From contig NC_049986.1 of assembly GCF_000003815.2 (NCBI RefSeq), forward strand, positions 18,409,049 through 18,473,048: a stretch of DNA of 64,000 bases, read 5' to 3'. This DNA comes from Branchiostoma floridae (Eukaryota; Chordata; Leptocardii; Amphioxiformes; Branchiostomatidae). Of the stretch, positions 53,701 through 63,816 are shown one piece after another. The notes under the pieces are model-generated. The model ran no database searches, was not told where the DNA came from, and was given only the letters and a program-made list of their open reading frames with translations. The position numbers and the translations under genes were made by a program. Within the stretch, counting starts at the first letter, position 1; each line of letters starts with the position of its first letter.

Positions 53701-56700
53701 ACAGCAGCAGGCAAAGATGGCAGACCAGGTAGGAAACTGAATTCTGTTTTTCTTTTCTAAGCTAACAGACATCTTTTCTGCCCAAAGACTTGCCTAAGTT
53801 GGTGGAGGCCAAGGTGGTGGACCAGGTATGAAAATGGAGATTCAACAATGAGTCTTTTCTAAGCTACTGAACTGCTGTTCTGTCTAAAGACTAATGCCTT
53901 ATAGTATTATACTGAATAAGTCCATCAAAAGAGTTGTCTCATACTTTTGAATGAGGATGTAATGCCAGTGGCCCAATGTATGAGACAGCTAGACCTTATG
54001 GCATCAAACCTCTGCACACTAGGAGTGCCCCAGTGTGTTTGCCTACAATACACCAATGGGCCAGGGTGTGTACGTGTTCCACACCCACCCGGGTCAGGAG
54101 ACGTCCATCGATGCTCAGGTGGACACGCTTGTTCAGCAGCAGGCCAAGATGGCGGACCAGGTAGGAAACTGGAGATTCACCTGAATTCCTTTCTAAGCTA
54201 ACAGACACCTTTTCTGTCCAAAGACTTATCTCATACTGTAATACTGCAATGTAATGATAGAACAATATGTTAAGCCCATCTTCACGCATGTGTACAGCAG
54301 CCGGCCAAGATAGCAGATCAGGTAGGAAAATGGAGATCAACTGAATTCGGTCTTACTTTTCTAAGCTAACAGACGTCTTTTCTGCCCAAAGACTTGCCTC
54401 ATATTGTATTATTAGCCCATCTTCACACTCAGGTAGACACATTTTGTACAGCAGCAAGCAAAGATGGCGGACCAGGTAGGAGATGGTAGATTCACCTAAA
54501 TTCTGTCTTTCTTTTCTAAGCTAACAGAGACGTCTTTTCTGCCTAAAGACTTGCTTAATACTGTATGTTAAGCCCATCTTGAAGTTAACACTCAGGTGGA
54601 CACATTTGTACAGCAGCAGGCCAAGATGGCAGACTAGGTTGGGAACTCGCTGTATATTCACCTAAATTCTGTCTCAAAAAGTTTCTTTTCTAAGCTAATA
54701 GTGCTTTTCTGTCCAAAGACTTGCCTCATACTGTATTTTATTTGTATGTCCACCTTCCCTGCATACCTCAGACTGAGCATTTTTTTGGGAGCTTAGTAGT
54801 GCAATGCTGATTTGCTTATTGGCACAGCTTTGTAGCCAAGCTTTATGTATTGTAGCCAAGCACACTGGGTCAGTCCCACTCTGAGGCTCTTGCGTGCAAA
54901 GGTTTTATGCCATAGGCTTGCTCATACACTGGGCCACTGACATTTACATCCCCATTCAAAAGTATGATGCAACTTTTTTCCACTCATGTCCAGATCTGGA
55001 ATGGTTTGATGGTTTGGATGGTTTGATGCTCAACAGCATCAAAAGGATGTAACATTTTATCTAGTGTAAATGTCTATGTTCAATGAATAATACATGTACT
55101 ATCTTTAGATTGAACATAATCAGAAATGTTGTACTTTGGTGTCACTTGTGTCTTATACGTATTGTGTGTTTTTTACCAGCAGGAAAAAGCTGGCAGGTCT
55201 CCGACCAAACAGGAAACAGCTGTCAGGAGGAGAGGAAGTTCAGCCCAGGAACCTGACCCTGACATGTGCTCAGAATATGCCACACTCAGGAGGATGACCT
55301 GTCATAATACTGCAGGTAATGCCAGTTAACCTTTATCTGTGGGGTAACCATGGCCAATATCCGTCGTACATTTGAAAACCTGGTATTTAAGGATAACAAG
55401 GCAATGGTCTGTCAGGGGACTTCAACCCGGGACCTGGGCTTCCGGGCCAAGGACCCTACCATTACACCACAGTGATGCCACTTTGTAGTATATTTGTGTT
55501 GAATTGTTGACATTTGGCTAATTCACTTGTCCATGCATGTGTGATGTAGTGTCAGAATGAATGAATGAGGAAATGAGATGAATGAATGAATAATTGAATG
55601 AACTACAAATGAGCAATTGAATGACGCATTACCAACATGCCCCTCATCGACAGGCTGAATTACATATTTATACAGCTAGATAATATCAGTTGAGTCACCC
55701 ATAGTGTGAAACTTGAGAGCATGATAAAAAGACCTATTACAACTGGAACAGTATCTTCATGTGTTGCTTACATTTTGTTCCAATGATGCTCAGTAAATTA
55801 ATAAGAGTACCAGCTTTAATTGTGACACTTGCTCTATGTTTGTTTTCTAGTCTCACCTGTGGATGGCAGGAACCAGTCTAGTCACCTGTCTTTCCCACAA
55901 GACACTGGGGCAGGGCTTCTCATTGGCTCCTCTGTTAGCCAATCGCAGCAAAGCTCATCAGCTCAAGACCCAGCATCTGTTGGCCGGTCCAATGTTGTCA
56001 CCATTCCACCTCCTTCTTCTTCTTCAGACTGTACCAACTCTACATATCTTGCCATGAAGGCAAGTTGGTCTCCAAGAAGCTCCACAACTTCTCAGTCAGT
56101 GTCTTCCGAGTACGAGGCCATGAGCCCGCTCTCTTCTGATCATTCTTCACCTTTCCAGTCCCTCCCCTCCCCTCCTGGGAGAAGTGGTAGCTTCCAGGAT
56201 GTTTCTGTTTTCCCCATGTCACCCCTGTCCAATAAGAGTAACAGCTTCGACGACGTTTCTGTGTTTTCCCCAACGTTATCACCTAGCGATAGCAGTAGCA
56301 GCTATACGGCAGGCCAGCTAGCTTCAGACAATACCACTCAAACAATGACCACGCACAAAAGGTCGGCCTCCATGGGTGCAGGAAAACCTGGAGAGAATCC
56401 TTTTTCCTTCCCAACCCATCCTACAACTTTGTCTCTTTCTTCCACAAATGCTGAGAGCAGACCAGTACTTCATAGATCACACAGTGAGGGGAACATCCCC
56501 CCTCCTTTCACAAACCTTGCCAGCAACTCCCCTCCTAAACTCCCGCCAAAGGGTGTCGCCCTTATGGGGAGGGCAATGATGTCACAGCGGAGTCTTCCAC
56601 CTATCCCAGCATCCCCCCTGGATGCGAACACCATGCCTTTCCATTTCAATGAGAGACTCAATTCTTCAGGAAGCCACGAGTATCAGTCGTTACTAACACC

Positions 56701-56965
56701 AGAGCAAACACAGAGACTCAAAGAGGCTGAGAGTAGCTACACGGAGGTAACTCATAGGACAAGGTCAAATCCTGAAGGACAAGAACATCTACACACTTCA
56801 CCTCATGCTGAACAGTCTGTAAGCACTGTGGGAGCTGAACACACCTTGGAACAAGTTATGCAGACAAGCACAAAGGTCAAGTCACCAAAGAGCATTAAAG
56901 GACTGGTCTTCACAAGAAAGACCAAAACATTTGTGAAAAGATCAAAGTCCTCAGAAGGAACTTGA
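50723..56965 (+). CDS. DOK-family adaptor protein (PH + IRS-type PTB + tyrosine-rich tail)
   Basis: Exons 50723-50749, 51210-51378, 52374-52559, 52954-53066, 53522-53728, 55183-55315 and 55851-56965 join in phase, giving 649 residues. The start MAENKVVFKGWLEK is in a good context (GGATGG) and opens a PH domain (about 5-125: WKRAFCILHH, GPYYCVYKRDG, DLWVHHLQIQ). The PTB domain follows (about 129-235: GQYFTVRPAVSESAKRIG, GQQCLLHVSQWGITL, WPLKSLRSYGAEDDGRFSFEAGR, GVYVFHTHPG). The tail has tyrosines in SEYATL, STYLAM, SEYEAM, HEYQSL and SSYTEV. Two of these are YxxM (PI3-kinase SH2 type). It also carries a PPKLPPK SH3 ligand and ends basic (KTFVKRSKSSEGT). DOK proteins are membrane-recruited substrates that damp receptor tyrosine kinase signalling, in part through RasGAP. 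The layout fits DOK1-3 better than DOK7; the exact orthology is not settled. AATAAA at 57863 probably ends the mRNA. Confidence 0.9.
51752..52080 (-). mobile_element. Non-LTR retrotransposon, 3'-terminal fragment
   Basis: A minus-strand open frame starts in MQKRALRIILG and reads ...CRRDNLCLRFARTL...FSYWLPSRRGD...RTARFANSTLPYCVKLLN, the typical end of a CR1/Jockey-group second ORF. Nothing upstream in frame belongs to it, so it is a short 5'-truncated copy in DOK intron 2. It belongs to a different family from the 0.9-2.3 kb element. Confidence 0.85.
53790..54780 (+). repeat. Tandem, decaying copies of the 3' end of DOK exon 5 with its donor
   Basis: After exon 5, the end of the exon (QQQAKMADQ plus GTAGGAAA donor and about 60 bp of intron with TTTTCTAAGCTAACAGAC) recurs near 53795-53826 (partial), 54049-54160 (long), 54280-54321, 54420-54475 and 54585-54637. 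The last copy has the final CAG replaced by TAG and a weak donor. The spacing is about 160-190 bp. Confidence 0.85.
54023..54160 (+). CDS. Candidate extra DOK exon (5b), symmetrical phase 0
   Basis: The acceptor CTGCACACTAG at 54022 and donor CAG|GTAGGA after 54160 bound 138 bases (46 codons) open in phase 0. They read ECPSVFAYNTPMGQGVYVF, then the same HTHPGQE...QVDTLVQQQAKMADQ as exon 5. Because both ends are phase 0 it could be inserted after exon 5, or used in its place for that segment, without a frame change. The first 11 residues have no counterpart in exon 5. It could equally be a dead duplicate that happens to be open; changes against exon 5 are few and mostly conservative. Confidence 0.4.
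55326..55400. repeat. Fragment of the ACCTTTATC / GGGTAACC MITE-like family
   Basis: TTAACCTTTATCTGTGGGGT and CAATATCCGTCG match the left end of the copies at 20366 and 23070. It lies in DOK intron 6. Confidence 0.55.
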
Positions 56966-56992
56966 ATGCCATTCCCTGTACCCTTCTTCCAT

Positions 56993-57475
56993 TAGCACTG
57001 AAGGGCCTTTCCTCTCCTTAGTGCTGAAGGACCTTCCCTGTCCTTAGTGCTGAAGGACCTTCCCTGTCCTTAGTGTTTAAGGACCTTCCCTGTCCTTAGT
57101 ACTGAAGGGCCTTCCCTGTAGGGCCTTCCCTGTCCTTAGTACTGAAGGACCTTCCCTGTCCTTAGTACTGAAGGGCCTTCCTTGTCCTTCATGCTGAAGG
57201 GCCTTCCCTGTCCTTCGTGCTGAAGGGCCTTCCCTGTCCTTCGCGCTGAAGGGCCTTCCCTGTCCTTAGTACTGAAGGACCTTCCCTGTCCTTAGTACTG
57301 AAGGGCCTTCCCTGTCCTTCATGCTGAAGGGCCTTCCCTGTCCTTCGTGCTGAAGGGCCTTCCCTGTCCTTCGTGCTGAAGGGCCTTCCCTGTCCTTAGT
57401 GCTGAAGGACCTTCACTGTCCCTAGTATTGAAGGACCTTTCCTGTCCTTAGTACTAAAGGATCTTCCCTGTCCAC
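56993..57475 (+). repeat. 26-bp minisatellite in the DOK 3'UTR
   Basis: About 18 units of CTGAAGGRCCTTCCCTGTCC + TTAGTA/TTCGTG, starting 28 bp after the stop codon. Each unit contains GAAGGRCCTTC, a near-perfect inverted repeat, so the transcript would carry a regular series of small hairpins. Confidence 0.95.
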
Positions 57476-57862
57476 TTTATATCCCTGTCTAAATCTTTTG
57501 AAAATATGTTGATATCAGTTCACAAGATATATTTATCAAGAGACTATGATATTGTATAACTTACTCCACTCACAAGTAAGAAGATTCTTGATATGCGATT
57601 TTTATGTGTCAACCTCAGAAACAAAGTACCTGTATATAGTTCATTCTGAAAAATAATCCTGTATATCTATAGAAAGCTTATCATGGTGACAAGAATTTAG
57701 TGTAATGCCAAAAGGATTTATTGAAATTAGATGTTTAAAGCTGCTTCGAACATTTAATTGAAATTTTATATGTTGCCAACAAGAAAATTGTAAGTGCCAT
57801 TTGATATCTATGCAACAATTTACTAGTGGATATGTGTTCAGTGTATGAATATTTTAATCGGG

Positions 57863-57868
57863 AATAAA
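57863..57868 (+). terminator. Candidate poly(A) signal of the DOK-like gene
   Basis: AATAAA about 0.9 kb after the stop codon, followed within about 20 bp by a T-containing stretch. It is the best-placed signal after the minisatellite. Confidence 0.55.
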
Positions 57869-57869
57869 A

Positions 57870-59096
57870 TCAGGAATTTGAAAAAAATTGTGTTACGTTT
57901 ATCTAGTAGGTTTTATATGTGTGGATATCAGTGCTAAAGACCATATATCAAGGACATCTCGATTATGTTCAATTTGTAAAATACAACATACTTTATTCAT
58001 TATTCAAGTTTATCATACATTACACTTCACATGTGACTCCAAAGGATGCCTTGGTTTACAATTTTCAGCCAATTTTTCATTATTAATCAATGCTTAGATC
58101 AATGCTTGTTGACCAACATTTCATTTCATGAAATCAAAGTAGGCATGAAGTACTGTCGCCACACGATAGGTAAATGCCACTGCACTATAGGTAATACCAC
58201 TGCACTATACACGTTATAGACTCAGAAATTAGGTTTGAACTAGGTACAGATATACAGGTAGGCTCTACTTCAAATGATGTTTGAATATCTTCAAAACATT
58301 TAAATACTATACATATGAAAGTTTCTTTCCTCTAATTCTTTGGAATACATATCGGAATGTATGAAGTTTGTGAATTGTGTCATACTGATAATCAATGGCA
58401 ATCAAAATTTGATCGTGCAGCACAAGGTACATTGTAACAACCGTATACACAAAAACTACATCGTGTTTTCTAGGAGTTTTACATGACTCAAACGTACATT
58501 TTAACAATAAGTTTTTTTTTGTCAAATACAAGACACAACAGGGTATACTTTGGAATTTAAAGGAGAGTAGATGTGCAGTAATTTCATGTGACATACTCAA
58601 TCAGTATAGTACTATAGTCATGTATTTTAAATAAAACCCAGATTCCGAACATATCAAAGGCTTTGCAAGGAAAGGGACTGGTTCCGTCTTTCAACACAGT
58701 GTACTAGACACAGTGGATAACAACTCACTGCCCCAATGGCCTCTAACAAAAGTCTTTAAAACCGTTCCCATACCTTTCAGCGCATGGTGGCAGCGCTCAT
58801 TTCCGTTTTTATACAGGGTTACTACACGGAAGGCTGCTCCAGGGATAGCGGTCCCCCAACTTTAAGTATTATGTAAAGGACTATCACAGAATGTTTTCAC
58901 ATTCATTGCTTAATAATCCGTTTGTTCAGACATTCTACGTACAGAAGTAATACTACATGAACGAGTAAGTACATACTTAGAAATCCATTACCAAAACCAT
59001 AAGGCAACACAATGTTGTAAACAAGAATGCTAAGTTGTTGCTAGATTGAATTTGCAGATGTTTTTGTTTGTTTTTGCAAACATGTAGATTTGATAG
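57870..59096. other. Intergenic
   Basis: No gene recognised. A piece of the SINE-type repeat (CACAGTGGATAACAACTCAC) is at 58705-58740, in the opposite orientation to the 46.8-kb copy. Confidence 0.5.
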
Positions 59097-60870
59097 ACCA
59101 AACTGATTCGATCGTATAGATGGCATCCGGGCAAATCAATTTTCGTCCGTTTCCCACTCCAAAAAAGTTTGTAAATGGAACAAAGAAGCTGCAAAATGAT
59201 CAAATATACACCATAAATGTAAAAGAAAAAAACATCGGAAAATGGATACTAAAGATAAGATGCCTACTGTCCTTCAATACAAAGTACTAAACTAGAGTTC
59301 AACGAACCCATCTCTTCGCCAAATAATCATGCCTTTATTTAAGACTTTAAGGTCTTATTCATGTATTACTAAATAGCAAATGACTGCATGAACTGTGTTC
59401 CTCACATGCAAACACACAAACATTACCAAAACCAGACTGTGACCTGACAGATGACCTGGTAGCATCCCTGGTCAATCAGAATTTCATGCTTGTCAATTTA
59501 GACTTTGTCCCCAGTGTAAGGGCGTCCTCCAGCAAACCATCTGTATAACAGCTGTGTCCATAGATATAGGTCAAAATGAGATATATAGAGCACAGTTTAT
59601 TTCTGTTAATAAGTTTTGCTGCAGTACCTTAGGAAGCCGCTAGGGGGCCCACAATCATAATTTATCTTCGTTTTCCTGACCCCTACCCACCTACCAAATA
59701 TCATCAGGATTTTTTCAAGGCTTCTCGAGTTATGCATTCCACAAACAAAAGGACGCACACACTCGGCCCACTACCGTCCTAACGGAAAATGCTACGTCAA
59801 CTATTTTCGAACACAACCTTCTTTTCCGCAGCCGCTACTTAAATACTAAATATCATGAAAATCCATACACAGCTTCTTGAGTTATATGCTGTTGGCATGG
59901 ATTTATGAACTTTCCTCATTAATTATGCAAATAAGCTACTGATTTGCATAATTAGTATTACATTGTATAAGTCATCACTCATTCTATCTACATACCGAAA
60001 ATCCTGATGATCTGTTTACACGTTCTCAAGTTATCCTCGTCCAAAGTTTGAACGGAAATCGGTGCCTGCAGTTCCCAAAAAGCCGCTAGGGGGTCCAAAC
60101 TCACAGCACTTACTCTCTGTTTCAAGGGCTATCTACTACTCAAAAATCATGACCACAGCATGTCCAGAACACGAAGTGCCAAAATTAAAAGTTTTGCTGC
60201 AGTACCTTAGGCAGACACTAGGGTGCCCATTATCGAACTTGACCTTTGTTTTCCTAACCCCAATCCACCTAACAAATATAATCAGGATCCATTCAAGGGT
60301 TCTCGAGTTATCTTGCTTACAGACAAACGCACTTACATACAAATCCCGCTACAGCACCATAGGTAAGAGCCAGGTAAACCATTTTCGCACTTGACGTTCC
60401 TCTCCAAAACCGCTACACACCTACCAAGTTTCGTGAAAATCGCCCAGCTAGATTTTGACTTATGCTGCCAAAAACAAACCGCAAAAAACATACCAAGCTC
60501 GCTGCAGTACCGTAGGAAAACGCCAGGTAAACCGTTTTCAAACTTGGCATTCCTTTCGACAACTGCTACACACCTACCAAAAATCACAAAGTTCCATCCA
60601 CAATTTCTCGAGTTATATGCTGTTGACCTACATACAGACCCAAGTCAAGCAATCTCATACTCTTCTTGGCGAAGAGAATTATGCCATGCACCTACTCTTT
60701 GCACATTGGATACTTAATATTCTGAGTGTTCAGATGTCATCTGTCCATTCATCCCGACCTCTTATCTTCCAATAAAGGCAACATTTTTTGGTTCAACATT
60801 TCTTTTTTCCCCACACGCTCGCATCAGAGATGGATGTCATCCATACGATCGAATCAGTATAGCCTTTGAT
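59097..60870. mobile_element. TIR element (Harbinger-like family), enlarged by internal repeats
   Basis: The left end (CAAACTGATTCGATCGTATA...GATGGCATCC, followed by TTTTCGTCCGTTTCC) and the inverted right end (ATACTGATTCGATCGTATGG) pair with each other and share layout with the copies at 25323 and 40687. A TTA duplication is not clean here. The interior holds the multi-copy repeat 59570-60640. No transposase is seen. Confidence 0.65.
59570..60640. repeat. Multi-copy diverged repeat, several units of about 100-200 bp
   Basis: Successive units each show GCAGTACCTTAGG (or CAGTACCGTAGG), a CGCTAGGGGG/CCAGGTAAACC box, a TTCCTnACCCCnACCnACCTA box, AAATATCATCAGGAT-type sequence and TTCTCGAGTTAT. 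At least four units are visible (59624, 60075, 60197, 60340-60540). One or more copies are at 26200-26570 on the other strand. Apparent open frames of 80-110 codons here arise from the repeat. Confidence 0.75.
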
Positions 60871-61012
60871 ACACTCTTGGCAAGACCATCTTAGTCTTCG
60901 TCAAAATACAAAACAGAAACGTAGACATGCAAAGAATTTGATCTACTCACAGTAACTTTCGTATGAACAGAAATGATGATTTTGCTTTTTGTTAGCCCTT
61001 CGAGTCGTTCAC

Positions 61013-63816
61013 TTACTGAGCAGGATTCAGTTCTTCCTTTATCTCCTTGTCACCGCTCTTGTCGTACAGGGAAAGCTTGCTGAGACGTTTGGCCAGAGAC
61101 GGTTTCTTTTTGTGCTTCTTCTCTGTCTCCTCCTTCCCAGGTGTGTTCATGTTAGTTTCGCTCTGAAACTTGCCCAGGCCCTTCGTCGGGTGCGGGGACA
61201 GAGCCGGTGGGTGCGCGGGCGAGCTGAGGGATGAAAGTCAAACACAAGAAAAAAATGAACATTTCTAGATTCAATTCTACCTAGAATTCTGCTTCATTCC
61301 ACGAAGCCTGTGTACCATCCGAATAGTAGTTCGCTCCGACGTTTATTATACACTATATTTTGTCGCCTCTCGCTCCGACCTTTATCATACACTATCTACA
61401 GTCGCTTCTCTGCTATTCCGACAGGTAGAAGAAGCGAACAAAAGAGCGAACTACTACCAGGATGGTACCGGTGCTACGAAAAAACTAGAACATTTCTCAA
61501 TTGATTTCGATCATCAGGGTCCCATGTGATGGATTTCCTCTTAAGATCAAGACCTGAGATGTATCTGAATCCCTTTATAGCTCTCTTGAGTGTTATCCTT
61601 CCCAAGAAATGGCATATGAAATACATTTCATGTGCATGCAGAATTCTAACATAAATTCTCCAGTATTCTCTGGTATCACCTCTACTCTACTACCTCAAGC
61701 TTACGTTGGTTGACTACAGCAAACAAATAGCACTGTCCCAAACGTCATCCGATGGGCGTCTGTCAGATGCGTAGATGCAAAAACAAAGTCTAACGTTCCT
61801 AGGAAATCAATCTACAAATATTAGTCTGAACCTACCTGGTCTCGATGGAGACTCTGCGACCCGGGGTTGTGTCCGGTTGACCAGGCAGCTTGCGATCGTA
61901 AAGTGACTCCTACAATGCAAATAAACAAACAAAAACAATGTTTTCGCTCATTGTGTCTGATTTCTGTCTGAATGTAACCAAATTTTATTCAGCAACATGT
62001 GTCAGCTAATAAGCTCTGGAGACTGGCAGCTTGCGTAGTCCATTGGTGAGAGATCTTGCGTGCCTCTGGACCAAAAGGATGGGAGTTCGAATCCCGGCTG
62101 TGTCTCTCAAGACTGAGTATCATCCTCCGCAGTGACTGCTAGCTCAATCCTTTCGCTTGCTAATCACGGGGTCTGGACCTACATGGTTAGCAGCATGCAC
62201 GCATTCACGGTACTGGAAATGGTTGCAGTCCGTCGGACGGGGCATTAAGCCGTGGTCCACTGTTCATTGTGCTTGCCGAAAAAGGCTAGGGGAATATTCC
62301 CCAAACAACGAACCTATTGAACCTGTACAGGCGCGTCTGTCTTCTCTGTCCCTTTTGTGCCTCTTTTGTCATGGAGGTAATAATATGTGTTGGAATGAAG
62401 AGGTAGCTAGCATGCTACCCACCTCTCTCTGTGGCGGCAGCATCACTGTACCGTTCACAGGCGGCGGTTTCTCGGCAGCTCCGTTCGGCACTCCACCGGC
62501 AGCCCCCAACAGAGCCCCAGGCTGGTTCTCAGCCCTGCAACACCAAGTTTAGAAATCACAAACGATATACAAATGGTATAAATTATGAGTTTCTCTCTTT
62601 CTGTCTGACTGTCCCTGGCTTATTGCGTCCGATGCTGTATGTATGCATAGGTTCTGTATCAGTCGATTGTAATCGAACATTGCTGTTTGTTACGTTTATA
62701 AAGGTTGGACATCCAGGTAAACAATATTCAAATACCATTCAATCTCTACAACTGGATAAAAAACCTAAATTTACTTCCGGACGTTTTGAGCGACATCTAT
62801 CACTCTTCTTCAGCGTCACTAGAATGAACTGGTAGAACAATTCAATACAGCTCACTAGAAAAGCTGGTTGAACTTGTATATATGTACATGTATATATCAC
62901 ATGTTCATTCATATCTTTAGAAAATACAATCATATAAGAAATTGCGAAGTTTTTGGTAGAAAAAGTTCACAGACTAAGACGTGGTCGTTGTCGTATTATT
63001 AAGATCCAGGATACGCACACGACAGACGACTTCCTGATGATGGCGGACTGGTAGTCGCTCTTGTCCGGGTGTCTCCTGTAGGCCGGCGGGCCTGGCTGAC
63101 CGGCTGACGCCGCGCCTTGTGCAGCAGTACTGAAACAGAGAGACGAACTATTTACTTACATGCAGATTTTTTTCATGCCTCCCTGCCTCAACCTCCCTCC
63201 CACTCTACCTCCGTCCCTCCATCCATTGATACTAGTCCAACCCATCCAGACATATCCACTAGTGGCAGCTGAAAGCTGCACACTGGTAAAATGATGGGAT
63301 GTTTATATTTAGACAGATGAGAACAGAGGTACAAAGGAGGTGACCTGGAATCTATTCCTTACTTCAGTTCGTTCCAGCAATCGCTTAAGGCAGAATCCTC
63401 AATCGGGAAGCGATGTTAAGAGCAAACAGAGCTAGAATAGAGGACTCTCAGGCAAACATACAGAATATCATCGTAATCCATCAAGAGGTTCTTGAGTTAT
63501 GACTACAAAAATCCGAAAACACATACACACAGCCACACCCAAAACTATATCTCATATTCATGGAGATAACAGCGAGTTTTCGTTTGACCCGCGTACCCCA
63601 TTTCCTTCTCCTCCAGATGCTTGTACAGGTCGGTCAGCGCCTCGTCTTCGTCCGGCGGGATGCAGTTCTTGTTATCGTAGATAGGCTCCTCGCCCTGGGC
63701 CGCGCCCTCCCCGCCGGGGGTGTTGGGCGGGGGCCTGGGGCCCCGGGAGCGCTGGCCGAACTCACGGGTCAGCAGGTCGTAGCTCTCCCCGGCCCCGCCT
63801 TCGGTAGCCCTGGTCG
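61013..63816 (-). CDS. Unidentified protein, 3' part (six exons visible), runs off the right edge
   Basis: Exons in order: 63816-63597, 63129-63019, 62534-62423, 61909-61836 and 61223-61013, with phases 1, 2, 2, 0, 2 at their starts all consistent. At least one further 5' exon must lie beyond the window. About 240 residues are visible. They are Pro/Gly-rich and look disordered, with tyrosine motifs GESYDLLTREF, EEPIYDNKN, ESLYDRK and LSLYDKS. There is also an acidic segment PPDEDEALTDLYKHLEEKE, YRRHPDKSDYQSAIIRKSS, and a basic end KKHKKKPSLAKRLSKL...EELNPAQ. I do not recognise the family; a cytoplasmic tail of a receptor or scaffold is possible. The donor of the second exon (GT|GTGCGT) is weak. 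The stop TAA overlaps a strong donor-like site (CA|GTAAGT at 61014), so a longer form is conceivable. Five exons are listed; a sixth is implied upstream. Confidence 0.75.
61312..61468. mobile_element. Short TIR element (MITE), 157 bp
   Basis: The ends GTACCATCCGAATAGTAGTT and, inverted, GTACCATCCTGGTAGTAGTT continue into TCGCTC, giving a terminal inverted repeat of about 25 bp. The interior repeats CGCTCCGAC and TATnATACACTAT. Fragments of the same family are at 14539-14620 and, smaller, near 13635-13655. Confidence 0.8.
62025..62350 (+). repeat. tRNA-derived SINE
   Basis: A-box-like CGTAGTCCATTGGTGAGAG and B-box GGGAGTTCGAATCCCGGC are correctly spaced, then a body with CCGTCGGACGGGGCATTAAG and a tail region. 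It lies in an intron of the unidentified minus-strand gene and extends almost to the exon at 62423-62534. The open frame of about 130 codons here is SINE plus antisense of that exon. Confidence 0.7.

Noticed and set aside
60062-60775. Open frames of 80-110 codons on both strands that resemble one at 26182-26382
   Set aside because: The resemblance comes from the shared noncoding repeat; frames differ between copies and are full of stops when aligned.
62157-62835. Two overlapping plus-strand open frames of about 130 codons
   Set aside because: They are made of SINE sequence and the antisense of the minus-strand exon 62423-62534.
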